Source of the DNA: Skeletonema tropicum
Lineage: Eukaryota; Bacillariophyta; Thalassiosirophyceae; Thalassiosirales; Thalassiosiraceae
Direction: 5' to 3'
DNA length: 64,000 nucleotides
Assembly (NCBI GenBank): GCA_037178625.1
Contig: CM074134.1
Location: forward strand, 2,976,001 to 3,040,000
The notes below the pieces were generated by a model. It saw only the letters and a list, made by a program, of their open reading frames with translations. It had not been told where the DNA came from and ran no database searches. Below, in pieces: positions 41,312-52,031 of this stretch. Made by a program: the position numbers and the translations under genes. Each line of letters begins with the position of its first letter. The first letter of the stretch is position 1.

Positions 41312-43074
41312 TTAAGGCTGATTGGTGAGGCAGCGGCGAACCCATGGCATTCTCTCATCACAACAACTTTTCTTACTGCTGTAAAGCTGCTGCCAACTTT
41401 TTGCAACACCACCACAAGCACTTGAAGTAGTAACAAGACAATCTTGGACGCACGTGTCAACATCCCAGTCGACATACCACTTCAATGTTCCTACATCTAC
41501 AGCAGACTGACCATTACATTCGTCTCTATTCCAGGACAAATGCCTTTCACAGCACTGCTCCCTGCTACTGTAGAGCTCGTTCCAAGTCTCTGCAGGACCA
41601 CCACAAGGCAAAGCTCCATTGCAATCTTGGAGGCACATGCTTTCTTCCCAAACAACATACCACTTCTTTGTACCTTCATACACAGCGTTATCTGAGGTGC
41701 CCATGCACTCATTAACTTTCCAATGAAAATGCTTCTCACAGCATTTCTGGAGAGTAGGAGAGAAATAATGTTTTTGATTGTGAAACATGTATTTTGGCTG
41801 TTCGCCTCCGCTCACGCAAGTGTGGGAGTCCTCCCAATCGGGATAGTATTCACCATTAGTCAATGTTGGTGTCGTCCCAGTACAGGAAGAGATGTCCCAA
41901 GTGTAAAAGTTCTTGCAGCATTCTTCTAATGAACTGGACAAGAAGTAGTCGTAATTGCTCAGCATGTAGTACGGTTCTTTGCCTAAACACGAAATCATGA
42001 AAGTGAATGGGAAGGAATCAGCAAGTGTTGCACACAATGAGTATATCAAACATCAAATGTAGCAACAAAAAAGGTTTTTACTTACCATCACTAATGCATC
42101 CCTCATTTGATCCTTCCCAATCGGGGTAATACAACACTTTAATACAATCATCGTCATCCCGAGGATGCGTTTTCATGCATTTTTCATAAGGGTAACCAGA
42201 AAAGAATTTTTTACAGCAAGCTTCCAAAGTACTAGATAACCAATCTGAAGGATTCACCGCCATAAAATCTAATTCCTCGCCGTCGCTCCTGTTGCGGGTC
42301 AAAGTAAAAGATGAATGAGAATTGATAAGTATTCGGTGCTTGTGCATTTAATGATTATGTAATATTCAGATGCATGGCACACAGAGAGAGCTCTCACCTG
42401 CATCCATCCTCTGTCCATTCAGGATAGAATAAATAAACCTCTTTATCTGACCTAGAAGGCGCCTCAGTTGGTGAGGCCGAAGGTGTGCAAGATGGCGAGG
42501 ATGATGGCTCCGAAGAGGGTTGTGAAGACGGTTGAGACGACGGTTGAGACGACGGCTGAGCCGAGGGTAGCGAAGACGGTTGTGAAGAGGGCTGAGCCGA
42601 CGGCTGTGAAGAGGGTTGTGAAGACGGCTGAGACGACGGTTGTGAAGACGGTTGAGACGACGGCTGAGACGACGGTTGTGACGACGGCTGAGACGACGGT
42701 TGTTTAGACTTAGACGGCTGATCCGACGGTTGTGAAGACGGCTGAGCCGACGGCTGAGACGACGGTTGTGAAGACGGTTGAGACGACGGCTGAGACGACG
42801 GTTGTGACGACGGCTGAGACGACGGTTGTTTAGACTTAGACGGCTGATCCGACGGTTGTGAAGACGGCTGAGCCGACGGCTGTGAAGAGGGTTGTGAAGA
42901 CGGCTGAGACGACGGTTGTGAAGACGGTTGAGACGACGGCTGAGACGACGGTTGTTTAGACTTAGACGGCTGATCCGACGGTTGTGACGACGGCTGAGAC
43001 GATATAGTGGGTGATTGAGTAGCTGCCGTCTTCAATACTGCAATATTTACGAGAAGAAGGGAGAGAGACTTCAT
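41312..43074 (-). CDS. Secreted SQPS-repeat / cysteine-rich protein
   Basis: Three exons: 43074-42398, 42288-42086 and 41982-41312, with GTGAG/CAG and GTAAG/TAG introns of 109 and 103 bp. They join in phase to 516 residues. A signal peptide (MKSLSLLLVNIAVLKTAATQ) is followed by about 180 residues of SQPS tetrapeptides broken three times by DQPSKSKQPS. After that come about five related modules of the type YPDW-x(n)-C-x(n)-SS-x(n)-CC-x(3)-F/H-x-W-x(n)-C (for example SPTLQKCCEKHFHWKVNEC). The product should be secreted or wall-associated, with disulfide-rich modules on a Ser/Pro-rich, probably glycosylated stalk (inference). SQPS proteins are known from diatoms; the module's ligand is unknown. 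Confidence 0.85.
42500..43010 (-). repeat. 12-bp coding repeat array with higher-order units
   Basis: Dozens of 12-bp SQPS codon units. Higher-order blocks each start at DQPSKSKQPS, at roughly 42970, 42845 and 42725. The blocks differ in length by whole 12-bp units, which suggests recent unequal exchange. Confidence 0.9.
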
Positions 43075-43374
43075 TATTGCAATTCATATAAAATTTATGT
43101 TGCAATCGGCCATCGGCCTAAGTACTTAATTACTGTGCAGCACGCATGCACTGTTCCATTTTTCAGCACCACCGCATACACATCCGTGATCGTGAATTGG
43201 CATGGGTTTATGTGTTGCCAATAATCAGCACAGCCCTACCTTTCAGAGAAGCATCATGGCAATTCGAGAAACATTTACGAGAAACAGTTACGGAAACTAA
43301 AGCCAAATTGGTACAAATAGAATAGTGGTACAGCCTGTTAGGTCAGATGTTTTCTCAAAATGAAGACGATGACT

Positions 43375-44460
43375 TCTCCCACGCAAGCATTGAAGAAAAC
43401 ACATACATTGTTGAGAAATCATAACTTTTTGGCACGAGAAACATCACTTTTGTATGAGAAGTACGTAGGAATTCAAAGTCTACGAGGTTTCTTCTATTAC
43501 AGAAAATGCGGAAAATGTACCAGAAACCAGAGCACAAATTTTGGTGCGATGAACGATAACCAATGAACCAATGAACCAAGCACTTGCCCAGTAAATAGCT
43601 CCTGAATACCATCCTTATTATGTGTTAAAAAAAAGCAAGCACAAGACACAAGAGCTCAGAAAAAGTCGAGGAGCATCCCGTCAAAGTGATTTTCATATTC
43701 TACTATTGATAACGATCCATCATCATCATTGGTGAGTTGTTTGCATTCGTGGTAATTAGATAATGGTGTCTCTCTGGCTGCCGTTTATTAAGAACTAATC
43801 GCTTTTATCCTTTTTCTTGGCGTAGGAATGTTGTAGCTGCTGCCGTCGATTTCTGGCGATGGATAACAGCTCCACTGACCAGAGCTTGATTTTCATACAT
43901 TATACTGTTGATATCGATGCATCATCTTCATCGGTGAGTTTGGCTGTATCTGTGGTTATTATTAGTGCCTTTGACAGCCTGTTCCTGACTAATTGGTGAC
44001 CTTTTTCTGTTTATGCGTAGTTGAGATTTCTGGCGATGAAAATAGGTCCCCAACAACGGAGCTGAAAGAATCGGAACAGACGCCCATGAAATGCGATTTT
44101 CAAACATATCTAATCTTGGTCAGTTCGTGTTCCAGTGAGTTTGTTACCTGTGATTTTTCCCCTGCTTCTGCTTTTGCACATCAAACTAACTTCCTATTAT
44201 TGTTGCCGGCCGCCACTATTGTTTATTATCATCTATTTTAGAGGATCGAGTTGAGATCTGCCATCGATAAAGCAAGCGCTGCAACCTGAGATCTGCCATC
44301 TATTATCTACAAAGCAAGAGCAGCGCGCTGAGATCTGTCATCTATTATCTACGAAGTATCAACGAAGCAAGAGCAGCGCGCTGAGATCTGTCATCTATTA
44401 TATTCGAAGCAAGCACTGCGAGCTGAGATCTGTCATCTATTATCTACGAAGCAAGCACTG
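43375..44460 (+). repeat. Dispersed repeat, copy 2
   Basis: Paralogue of 2240-3050, same strand and order, with a 160-bp part that copy 1 lacks (about 43900-44030, carrying GTGAGT and GCGTAG splice-like signals). It also holds a small retrotransposon insertion that copy 1 lacks. It ends in 42-bp minisatellite units (44250-44460). Confidence 0.75.
43577..43642 (+). mobile_element. 5'-truncated non-LTR retrotransposon fragment
   Basis: TTGCCCAGTAAATAGCTCCT and the following ACCATCC match the reverse complement of the 3' UTR of the element at 61610-64000. The insert ends in A8 (43627-43634) and CAAGCAC flanks it on both sides (43577-43583, 43636-43642). Repeat copy 1 shows the empty site near 2410. 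This is the signature of target-primed reverse transcription. Confidence 0.78.
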
Positions 44461-46906
44461 GCGAAAGAGATCCACTGTTGTTGTTGGAATCAAGGGAAAA
44501 GGGGATACTCTGTTGTTGGATATGAGATTGAATCTGTATTCCATCTTCGTTGACATAACAGATTCAGCCCAAGACGAATAATTATCCTATGATGTGACAG
44601 TGCTACAAAAAGTCGATATCAATCTATTAATTCATATTACTCTGGATTAATTCTCCAAGCTGCAAGTCAGCTGCTCCTTCTCTGGAGCTTGTTACTCCTA
44701 AGTACATATTTAGATTTTTTCCAAAGCTTATTATGTATTTGGTTGGTTGTCATTTTCACACCTGGCATTTTTGTGCACATTGCACATGTGGCCCAACAAG
44801 TTTGTAGAACACGCCCAAGCGTTCCAATCTGCCTTTTATCTGCGCCCCTTCGTTACACCCAAGAGGTTTTCATAGTTGAAGTGCTCGATACTTTCAGACA
44901 CACATCTTATTGGCAGTGGCCTGCGGAACTGTCGCATCAAAAAGTCACCAGCCCCATCCATCCAGTCACCAAGGCAAGCAATTGACAATGGCCTGATATC
45001 TTGTCTCCTACTCGGCCAATGACGGCGATGAGTAGCGTTTTGGAAAGCTCTCATCGTGATCTATCGATTAGGCGTATAATGAGCCTGATTGGTCGACTTT
45101 TGTTGAATCGATCCGGTCAAAAACAGGTTTAGAAAGTGACAGACAGCTTGAAATCCGTCTCGGAATCCAGATTTTCACATCCGAATTCAAATTTTGACCA
45201 AAATACAAATTGACCACCTTGGAAAGCTCTTTTCATTCTGATTCGATTGGTACCATCATTACTATCAAAATACTAATCACTGCTCGGGCAAGGCCCTCGC
45301 GAAAATTGACTCTTACTGCAGCGATGTCATGATGGGTTGGCACGTCGAAGATCTCCAAAAGCGACCACTTTATAGATACGGACATTAGCGCATCGATGCC
45401 TTATTCATTGGTTTTACTTGTTATATATATGAATATCTTCAAAGAGTGACAGCAACAGATATCTTTTCAATAAGTACTCCATTCTTTCTCGCAAGCACAA
45501 GCTCAGATTACAGAATATTGAATCAGAATCTTTCCTACTTATGCAGTTCGAAGAGGGAAAGGCGAACAAGAGCAAATGATAGTGGAATCACGTGAGGAAA
45601 TCGTACATTCATCCCAATTGATGCGTCTGTAATACATTCGTCGATAGCAGATAGATAATGGTGCCCACGTCATACACTGTGCCGTGGAATGTGCAGAATA
45701 CAGCTCCTTCAGTCCACGAAGGCACACGATCACAATGACTGGACGGGTAAATGACGCTCCATAGATTTTCCCGTGCATATAGTGTTTGAAACTGACTGCA
45801 TTGAAAATTGAAGAGTCCTACTTCGGGTGGTGGCTTCTATTGTTTCACTTGAGATAGCGGAACATTATTTACACCTACTCCTTTTGAACGGCTTGTCTTT
45901 CCTCTCTACTCTGATCCAAACTGGAGCAGCGTATTTTTGTCCAAGGAGATATGATCGGTGATATATGAACAGCATGTTGTAACATTCGTGAGTACATCGA
46001 CTTATGTATGTGGAGAAATGTGTATTACTAATGCAAAAATAATCTTACCTTTTTTTTAGCCCCATGTTCTTCGCTTGCAGCGGTTGTATCGCTGATTAAC
46101 CACGAACCTCGAACCTCTGGAACCAAGGCGATGGACATCAAGGACACGGCAAGGATATATTGAGGATGACGAGAGGGCATGGTGGTGAGGCGGCCGGCAG
46201 CGCTTATCATGGTCATTGTCAATAATAAATGGAGAAACATGTTGTGATGCGAACACTCATCCCATACATCCACATCATCCAACTCATCTACTCCAAGATT
46301 GAAAAAGAAGCCAAAGGCCTCTAGAGTCCGCAGCTTCAGAAAGTCCAAAGTACGACCATTCGACACCCATTTCAACCTCCCAATAGTCGCAGAAGAAGGC
46401 CACTACAGGTGCAGACTATCAAAGACCGGATTCGACATGGTCACATACATGCAACTCTGATACTTGCCCTTTTCCGTCGCAAGGTGGAAGTAACGCTAAA
46501 TCAAACAATATCGTCGCGTCACACATTTCGGCAGAGAAGAGCAAATTTCTGCCTCTTCTAATACATCCCGCAACGACAGCTCATCACAAATAACACTCAC
46601 CGGAGAGCAAATCACTGGAGAGCTATTCAACGAAAACATGCAATTACTATCCTTTGCCATCAGTCCAGGACTCTCTTCGGACCTACAATTACTTACACTT
46701 CCTTTTGCGGCACACTACCAAATGGCAACTACACAAAACACTCCAGGCGTGGTGCGTGGTTTTGGATTCTAACAGATTTTTCCGACTTCAATGATTGACA
46801 CATTATGCTCATCTTAATTCTTTCGCGTCGGCGGTGCAGATTTTGGATTCGACGACATTAAGCTGGACTACTTATTTTATGAAGCTCATGTTGATGTTTC
46901 CTTATT
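44461..46906. other. Long interval without a supported gene
   Basis: A minus-strand stretch at 46180-46043 could be a first exon: MPSRHPQYILAVSLMSIALV is signal-peptide-like and AAAAAG/GTAAGATT is a good donor, but no next exon can be joined. Around 46355-46450 the plus strand shows another protein-like run (HFNLPIVAEEGHYRC). Neither can be assigned. Confidence 0.35.
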
Positions 46907-47012
46907 CTAAATTTTTGATTGGTTGAGGCTGTCCAAGGAGTCTAATTGACTCCGTTGCAACATAATTATCGGGTCGCTACTTCTTGCGGATGATGAACTT
47001 TCAATAGTACCT

Positions 47013-48497
47013 CTAGCGCTGCCCTGTTCCTGTTCTTGATGGGCGGTACCACTTGCCGCTGTGGCTGTGATTTGAATTTTGGATGCCACTCAATAGTGAC
47101 AATACTTGTTCAGATGAAGGTACAGTGCTAGGCGTGGATGCGTATGTGTATGCGTTCCGAACTTGATTTCGGTTGAGCATTGATGAGAGAGGGTTCTGGG
47201 AAGCTGGACCTAAAGAGCTCATCATGAGATTGTAATTCGGAGCAGGTGAAAACATGTTTGATGGCAGGCTGTGTAGCACACTTTGATTTACAAGCTGTTG
47301 CGCCAAGAGACTTTGCAGAATCGAATTAGTCTGGTTTTGATTGATCTGTTGTCGCAATTGGATCTGGGGCAAGGTTTGTTGAGCAATTGCATTTGTCAAA
47401 ACTGCAATTAGATAGTTGTCTTGAGTGACGGCCGGCTGAAGGCTTTGTTGAAGTTGTTGGGCAAGCAAAGAAAGTTGGAGCTGATTTTGTTGCGCATTAG
47501 CATTAGCTGCTGACTGTTGACGCAACAACATCGCCAATGCGCTGCCATTTGATGCAGATAAGAATGGAGCCTGTCCTGTTGAACTAACAGCAATGCCAGC
47601 AGAAGCAGGTCCTACTGTACCATTTAACGTTGTGCTAGAAGCAGGACTTCTCTTGAAAGTGGCAGAAGCGAACTTGTAACTACCAGCATGTGTGGTAGTA
47701 ATCCTCTTGAAACCCCATCGATACAACTTGCGGAGAAAACTTTGGAAGATGATTGGAGTAAAATATTTGGGGATAATGTCCTGTTAAAAAGAGTGAAAGA
47801 CAAGGAGTCGATGGATACAAGATACAATGATGTAAGCGCGTACAGTCAGAAACAGAAGGGCGGCGGGAGCAGCAAGAGGCAACAACTTTTTCAGAACAAA
47901 CCTTCTCAAACTTGTTTTGATCTAAAATGATGAAGGCATCTTCTCCATCCAACCACTGGATGGAGCCACTGTCGGCAACAGTTTCGTTGTCTAGCATGAG
48001 CCTCAGCTGCAAAGTAAAAAAATAAAAGGTCAGGCAAACAGTAGACTGAGCTCGAAGCATACTTTGCAAATCATCTTACAACTCACCTTGTCAAGAAATG
48101 GTTCTCTGGAACTGAACCGACTTCCGTTCTCGTGATTATGCCTATTCTTCCGCCTCTTAGAACTAGTTATAACTTGTGTTGATGCCGGGGATGAGGCTGT
48201 TGTATTTGATGATTGCGTTGCTGTGGTCGTTGACTGCTCTTGGGCCGACAGCGAGCTAGATGACGATCTTTGATCAGACGAGTCGTCTTTCACGTCTTGA
48301 TGACGGAGTTCCCTCTTCCTTACTCTGTCATTTGAGTAGTAGAGAAATGGGTCTTGAACTTGATCTTTCAAGGTGGGATGGATTTCTTCAGTTTCAGTAG
48401 GGCTGTCGACACCTTGGCTGGTTTGTTGGCAGTAGTCCTCCTCACTCTTGGCATAGGAGGAGGAAACAGCGGAGGTTGGTTGTCGAGAGACCTTCAT
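47013..48497 (-). CDS. Heat shock factor-type transcription factor
   Basis: Exons 48497-48087, 48006-47902 and 47780-47013, all in phase 0 with GTGAG/GCAG and GTTTG/ACAG introns, give 427 residues. A Ser/Thr-rich N-terminus of about 130 residues ends in basic SSKRRKNRHN, a likely nuclear signal. The HSF DNA-binding domain follows across all three exons: EPFLDK, LRLMLDNE, SIQWLDGEDAFIILDQNKFEK, then DIIPKYFTPIIFQSFLRKLYRWGFKR. The C-terminal half is Gln/Asn-rich (LRQQINQNQTN), a likely activation region. Diatoms carry many HSF genes (family knowledge). The 3' end is uncertain: another frame stays open to 46907 with protein-like SSSARSSDPIIMLQRS, so a late intron or frameshift is possible. An upstream module shared with neighbours begins at about 48500. 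Confidence 0.88.
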
Positions 48498-48499
48498 AA

Positions 48500-48920
48500 T
48501 TAATAAGTACTTGTTGTGTGCCCTGTAGAATCATGTGTTTGCATTAATTAATCGTAATCAAAGGTGAAGTCGTTTGCATTAATGTAATCGTAGGTTGAAG
48601 TGTACATTTTCCCAAAACCTGTTGGGTTCCTCGCCCCCAACGCAGCGCTTGAAGTGCCCAAGAGCAGTACGCAAAAGGAAAGATAATGGTAAAACATTAA
48701 AATTGTTTTTACTGTACTATCATCAAGACCTTCACTTTCTCATTCTTATAGGGAGTATTTGCATAGTACCATTGAAAGGATTAAGATCAGGTGACTCGGA
48801 GTAAATACATGTTGACGCGGCGAATTAAATGGCCGAGTTCCGCTTTTAGAACCAGATTCGGAGTTATTATAATCGTGGATTTGTACACATCAATTGTGAA
48901 TATGTTTTAGTTAGAGTTAG
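48500..48920 (-). promoter_or_regulatory. Shared upstream module, HSF copy
   Basis: Blocks TTTTCCCAAAACCTGTTGGG, CGCCCCCAACGCAGC, GTACGCAAAAGGAA, GGGAGTATTTGCATAGTAC and CGGAGTTATTATAATCG recur upstream of 54386, 58239 and 59768 in the same orientation. The remainder of this copy (GGAATGACTCGGAGTTA, GCGGATTTCTCGCTCGGATT) resumes at 50389 after a transposon. Confidence 0.75.
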
Positions 48921-48921
48921 A

Positions 48922-50386
48922 CCCGTTCTGTCAATCCGATTTCGCGCGTATTTTGAGGCGGATTTCAAGGCCGATTTCGGCTTCCCGCCATTTGAAATCC
49001 GCGTATTTTGCTCTCATTGACAGAACGAAATCCACCTGTGCTTGCGTATTTTATGAGCCGCCGCACCACCCGCCACCAGCCATCACCCGCCACTGACGCC
49101 CGCCTCCTACTACCTACCCTACTACCCTATTGACCATGAAGTACAACATAGTAGAACACCTTCAACACCGGCAACCACATGTCTTTCAAACCCAAAATAT
49201 CGTTCCTAAACCCATTTTAAACGTAGAATCGAATGGTGGCATCGCTTTGTACCGATATTAAGTGTGTGACGACGTATTGGTCATTAAATAAAGCGTTTCC
49301 GTATTTCGACTGAGCGTCGACGGTCAATGAGGGTCAATCATTCCATATTACCGCCCATTCCATGGAATATAACCCTTCCATTTCCTTCATATAACTAAAC
49401 TATGGGAGTGTTGAATGTTATTGGTGAGGAGCAATCCATATCACTCGCATTATCAAGCTACTGAAGGAACAAATCGATCAGGATAACATCACTCATTTCA
49501 ACTATAATGAGCTAATATTCTTAGTATGTAGATGCAGGGCACCAATCTGTTGTTCCCCCTCATTCTCAATAGTTTAATAAAAATAATTCTGCTCAATACA
49601 TTGTGTCTTTCAATTATATTGCCTCATGGGGGAGCTGCTATAATAGCCTCATTAACCTCCCAACAGGTGATGTGGGTTGTACATTTAACTCTAACTCTGT
49701 AGACGAAGTTTATGGATAGCCAAGCTAGGCGGCAAACCAAAGATTATTATTGTGTAATCATTGGGGAGGGATGTACCAAGATCAGAGCAGCGTAACACAA
49801 TTAAACATAATGATAACACCGTCGGCGGCACGGGCCGAGCGGACTTATTCGGTCCTGATATCGCATCAAACGACACCATAGGGCCACCCAATAAAGTCAC
49901 CACGTTGAGGATATCTTCCCTAGGTATTATAACACGAAATAACATTATTTCTTGCGTTATCCGCCAAACATTTAATGCACAAATAATGACATGCAGCGAT
50001 CGACATCATCATTTCTCGACACAACAAACTATATCTTATAGAATACGCTGCCTACAACGCCGACCGGCGGCTCTAACGGAAGCTCATAACATGCGCCAAC
50101 TTATAGCGGCCGGATTTTGTGGTGGCTGGTTGGACAGGGGTGTATAAGTGACATAATGGGAGGGCATAGGGGGGTGTTGTTTTCATCTTGCGTGGAAGAT
50201 GTTGGCGGGCTCAAATCGGCTCGAAATAGATACGCTCGAAATACGTGAAAAACCTCAAAAAAAGCAGGGCCGATTTCAAGAGGTTTTTGACGTATTTTAG
50301 GGGTGGCGGATTTCAGATGTGGCGGGAAGCAAAATCGGCCTCAAAATCGGCTCGAAATACGCGCGAAATATCATTGACAGAACGGG
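48922..50386. mobile_element. Inverted-repeat transposon inside the HSF upstream module
   Basis: Ends CCCGTTCTGTCAAT and ATTGACAGAACGGG; the inverted similarity extends about 60 bp inward (TTTCGCGCGTATTT, GAGGCCGATTT). A further ATTGACAGAACG at about 49016 faces the left end, making a nested foldback. The paralogous module at about 54855 is uninterrupted (GTTAGGACTTAGGTGGC). Interior has open frames at 49691-50147 on both strands, none recognised. Probably non-autonomous. Confidence 0.8.
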
Positions 50387-50531
50387 TCTTAGGTGGCTGA
50401 CATTTATTCCCTTATGGAATGACTCGGAGTTACTCGTATTATTATCGCGGATTTCTCGCTCGGATTAGTTTTTTTGAACTGGTTAGGGTTATCCTCCCAG
50501 TGTTTGTTGGCTAGATACATGAGAGTATGTA

Positions 50532-50750
50532 AAGTGAGGTCGCGATTGTTGCATGGTTTCTGAGTTGCATGGTCGCAGTTGCTGCATTACTCGGAAGGCG
50601 GAAGGCTGTCATGGTCCTGTCCGTCGTCCGTTATTTACTAGTAATACTGCATACTTGTACTTTTCAAAGTTGCATGGTTGGAGACAGGGCGCAGTTGCTG
50701 CATGATAAGCTGGCCCTGTTGGGTACCATGCAACAATCGCGACCTCACTG
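50532..50750. mobile_element. MITE, Tc1/mariner-like
   Basis: 219 bp with 24-25 bp inverted ends (AGTGAGGTCGCGATTGTTGC) between TA dinucleotides at 50530 and 50751. Repeated GCAGTTGCTGCAT lies inside. The TA sites and AGTGAGG ends suggest a Tc1/mariner-type source. Confidence 0.75.
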
Positions 50751-50752
50751 TA

Positions 50753-51557
50753 CTTAGACTTAGGATGTAGGTAAGTAGTTGGGTGTACTGTGCGTGTACT
50801 ACCTAATAGATGGGTCGGGCCTGCTTATTCGTTTTTATCGAGGATATTGCTTGGCGTTTTGGGTGAATATGCCTTGTGGATGTGGAAGATATTGGGGAAT
50901 TTTGATTGGTCGATTTTGTGTAGTTGTAGGTTGTAGTTGTTTGACGGGTTCTGGCAGGGGTGTGCCGTAGAGGAAGTGGTTCATTGTGAGGCCAAAGAGA
51001 GTCCAAGTGGGCTGGTTGTGATTGTGAATGGGAGGATGAACATGATATTAGAATGCATGTGCAGGATTACTTTTGATTTTGACGGATTATGGATTCTTCA
51101 GCTACACTGAGAATTTTCATTACTCTCCAGAGAGAATTGTCACCACAGCTTGCATCAATGGTTGAAGAGTCTTCTTGCTTGATCTATTCAATGTTCACAA
51201 CTCAACGCGTTAGGTGCGCCGCAAACAATTTCGTTGGTTGCCAAATTCACAAATGGAATTATGGCATAAATGAACTTATTGTTGGTAATTGTATAGACTG
51301 TATAACCTGTTAGTATCCTCGATCTCCCTGCCTCCAATCGATGCTATTTATAGATTAGATAGAGATAGGAGATAAAAGATAATGATTAAAGTATTCTTGT
51401 ATCTACTTGTATCACTTACGACTTGTAATCTAACAATCTACAGAGGCCGTCTATCACGAAGAGTCGCATAGATCGAAGACGGGTTCCTTTCAAGTTCATA
51501 TTCTGGTAAGTCTCCAAGGCTAAGTTTCTTTGCCCTGTCAGACTAGTTTGTCCCCTC
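50753..51557. other. Intergenic, no gene seen
   Basis: Short open frames only. Confidence 0.5.
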
Positions 51558-52031
51558 TCATTTTTCACAGAGTCGACAGTGCTCCTCTTCACTGGGAGGT
51601 TCGTAATATCCTCTGTAGAACCCGTGTAACCAACGTCCCTTCAATACGTTGCAGCTCTTCAACGTAAGTTTCGTAATCTTGGCTTTCTCTGCTTGGCTCT
51701 GGGTCTAGCCAGTACAATATTTCTCCATGAATATACGTAATCGTGAGTACACCAGCTCCATCCAAAACCAGACCTCGCTTTTACAAATTGCAAGTCAAAC
51801 AGAGGCAATGGGCTTCCATCTTCACAATCATACCAATCAGGAGAGTCTTCTGAGGGTGACCAGCCAAAAGTATCTGAGAGGGCGTAGCGTAGCTCAATGC
51901 TTTGATAACTTCGGAGAGCGCTGCAGTATTCGATGGATGGCCTGCATAAAACTCCTTGAAAATAGTAAAAGGAAAACGGAGGAATGGGCTTCCTTCTTCA
52001 CAATCAACCAACAATCTGGAGAGTCTTATGA
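51558..52031 (-). pseudogene. F-box/LRR family C-terminal relic
   Basis: Minus-strand remnants of the C-terminal third: FKEFYAGHPS and SPDW-like pieces in shifted frames, a duplicated segment around 51800 and 51990, then YWLDPEPSRES with DYETYVEELQRIEG. The end FYRGYYEPPSEEEHCRLCEK before TGA lies in another frame. Stops and shifts rule out a product. Confidence 0.75.

Noticed and set aside
42468..42707. Plus-strand open frame rich in VKTVETT repeats
   Set aside because: It is the antisense of the SQPS repeat array.
46028..46375. Minus-strand gene with signal peptide and donor site
   Set aside because: No second exon could be joined, and the upstream part of the frame has no support.
49691..50147. 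Open frames on both strands inside the 48922-50386 element as a transposase
   Set aside because: They are short, overlap each other and show no transposase motif.
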